A DNA stretch of 5,335 bases from an uncultured Tissierellia bacterium (GTDB taxonomy: Bacteria; Bacillota; Clostridia; Tissierellales; Peptoniphilaceae). The notes beneath the pieces are model-generated. The model was not told the origin of the DNA, ran no database searches, and saw only the letters and a list, made by a program, of their open reading frames with translations. This document shows, piece by piece, positions 5,289 through 5,335 of the stretch. The DNA lies in NCBI GenBank assembly GCA_947278105.1, contig CAMYOR010000080.1, positions 1-5,335 on the forward strand. The letters are read 5' to 3'. The position numbers and the translations under genes were made by a program. The first letter of the stretch is position 1, and every line of letters begins with the position of its first letter.

Positions 5289-5335
5289 CTGTCTCTTATA
5301 CACATCTGACGCTGCCGACGAATAGAGAGGTGTAG
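5289..5335. other. Sequencing-library artefact: Nextera/Tn5 adapter, index and P5 start
   Basis: Bases 5289-5307 are CTGTCTCTTATACACATCT, the 19-bp Tn5 mosaic end. They are followed by GACGCTGCCGACGA (5308-5321), the Nextera read-1 side of the transposome oligo in reverse complement. ATAGAGAG (5322-5329) then matches the reverse complement of an 8-base i5 index (CTCTCTAT, recalled as the 502 index). GTGTAG (5330-5335) matches the end of the P5 primer in reverse complement. None of this belongs to the genome. It creates a false N-terminus MYKRQ for the reductase frame by supplying a GTG at 5303-5301. Confidence 0.98.

Noticed and set aside
4197..5303. Flavoprotein frame taken as a complete 368-residue gene starting MYKRQ
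   Set aside because: The GTG start and first five codons are Tn5 mosaic-end sequence; the real gene continues beyond the contig end.

Overview
The window looks like the end of a draft-assembly contig from a low-to-mid G+C Gram-positive anaerobe of the Firmicutes/Bacillota type. The inference rests on strong AGGAG-type ribosome binding sites, short-looped U-tailed terminators, an LrgA/LrgB pair, an exporter-type ABC half-transporter and a FAD-dependent fumarate/urocanate-reductase-like enzyme. I cannot name a genus. The last 47 bases (5289-5335) are not biological: they are a Nextera (Tn5) transposome end followed by an index and the start of the P5 primer.

Layout, left to right. Positions 1-44 are the last codons of a plus-strand gene, closed by a perfect 13-bp terminator hairpin. 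A minus-strand remnant of an IS256/Mutator-family transposase follows (about 115-320), with a frameshift and an in-frame stop. Next is a complete plus-strand tRNA-Ser(CGA) at 504-590 with its own promoter and terminator. All clear protein genes after that are on the minus strand: a 19-codon small ORF (646-705), lrgB (745-1449), lrgA (ends 1442), a terminator, a gutted Old-Yellow-Enzyme-type gene reduced to 53 codons (1904-2065), a 614-residue ABC exporter (2062-3906), a roughly 290-base intergenic stretch with one promoter and two terminator hairpins, and the C-terminal 363 residues of a flavoprotein reductase (4197-5288).

How the genes work together. The ABC gene and the oxidoreductase remnant overlap as ATGA and form one transcription unit, ended by the hairpin at 1855-1885. 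lrgA and lrgB overlap by 8 bases and make a two-component membrane protein. The flavoprotein is a separate unit ending in its own strong terminator. Its active-site residues fit urocanate reductase better than classical fumarate reductase, which is the most biologically interesting point here.

I do not see a new multi-gene system. The items worth a second look are the urocanate-reductase-like signature, the internally deleted oxidoreductase that kept its start, RBS and stop, the adapter-derived N-terminus of the last ORF, the degraded transposase and small ORF beside the tRNA, and the predominance of TAG stop codons.
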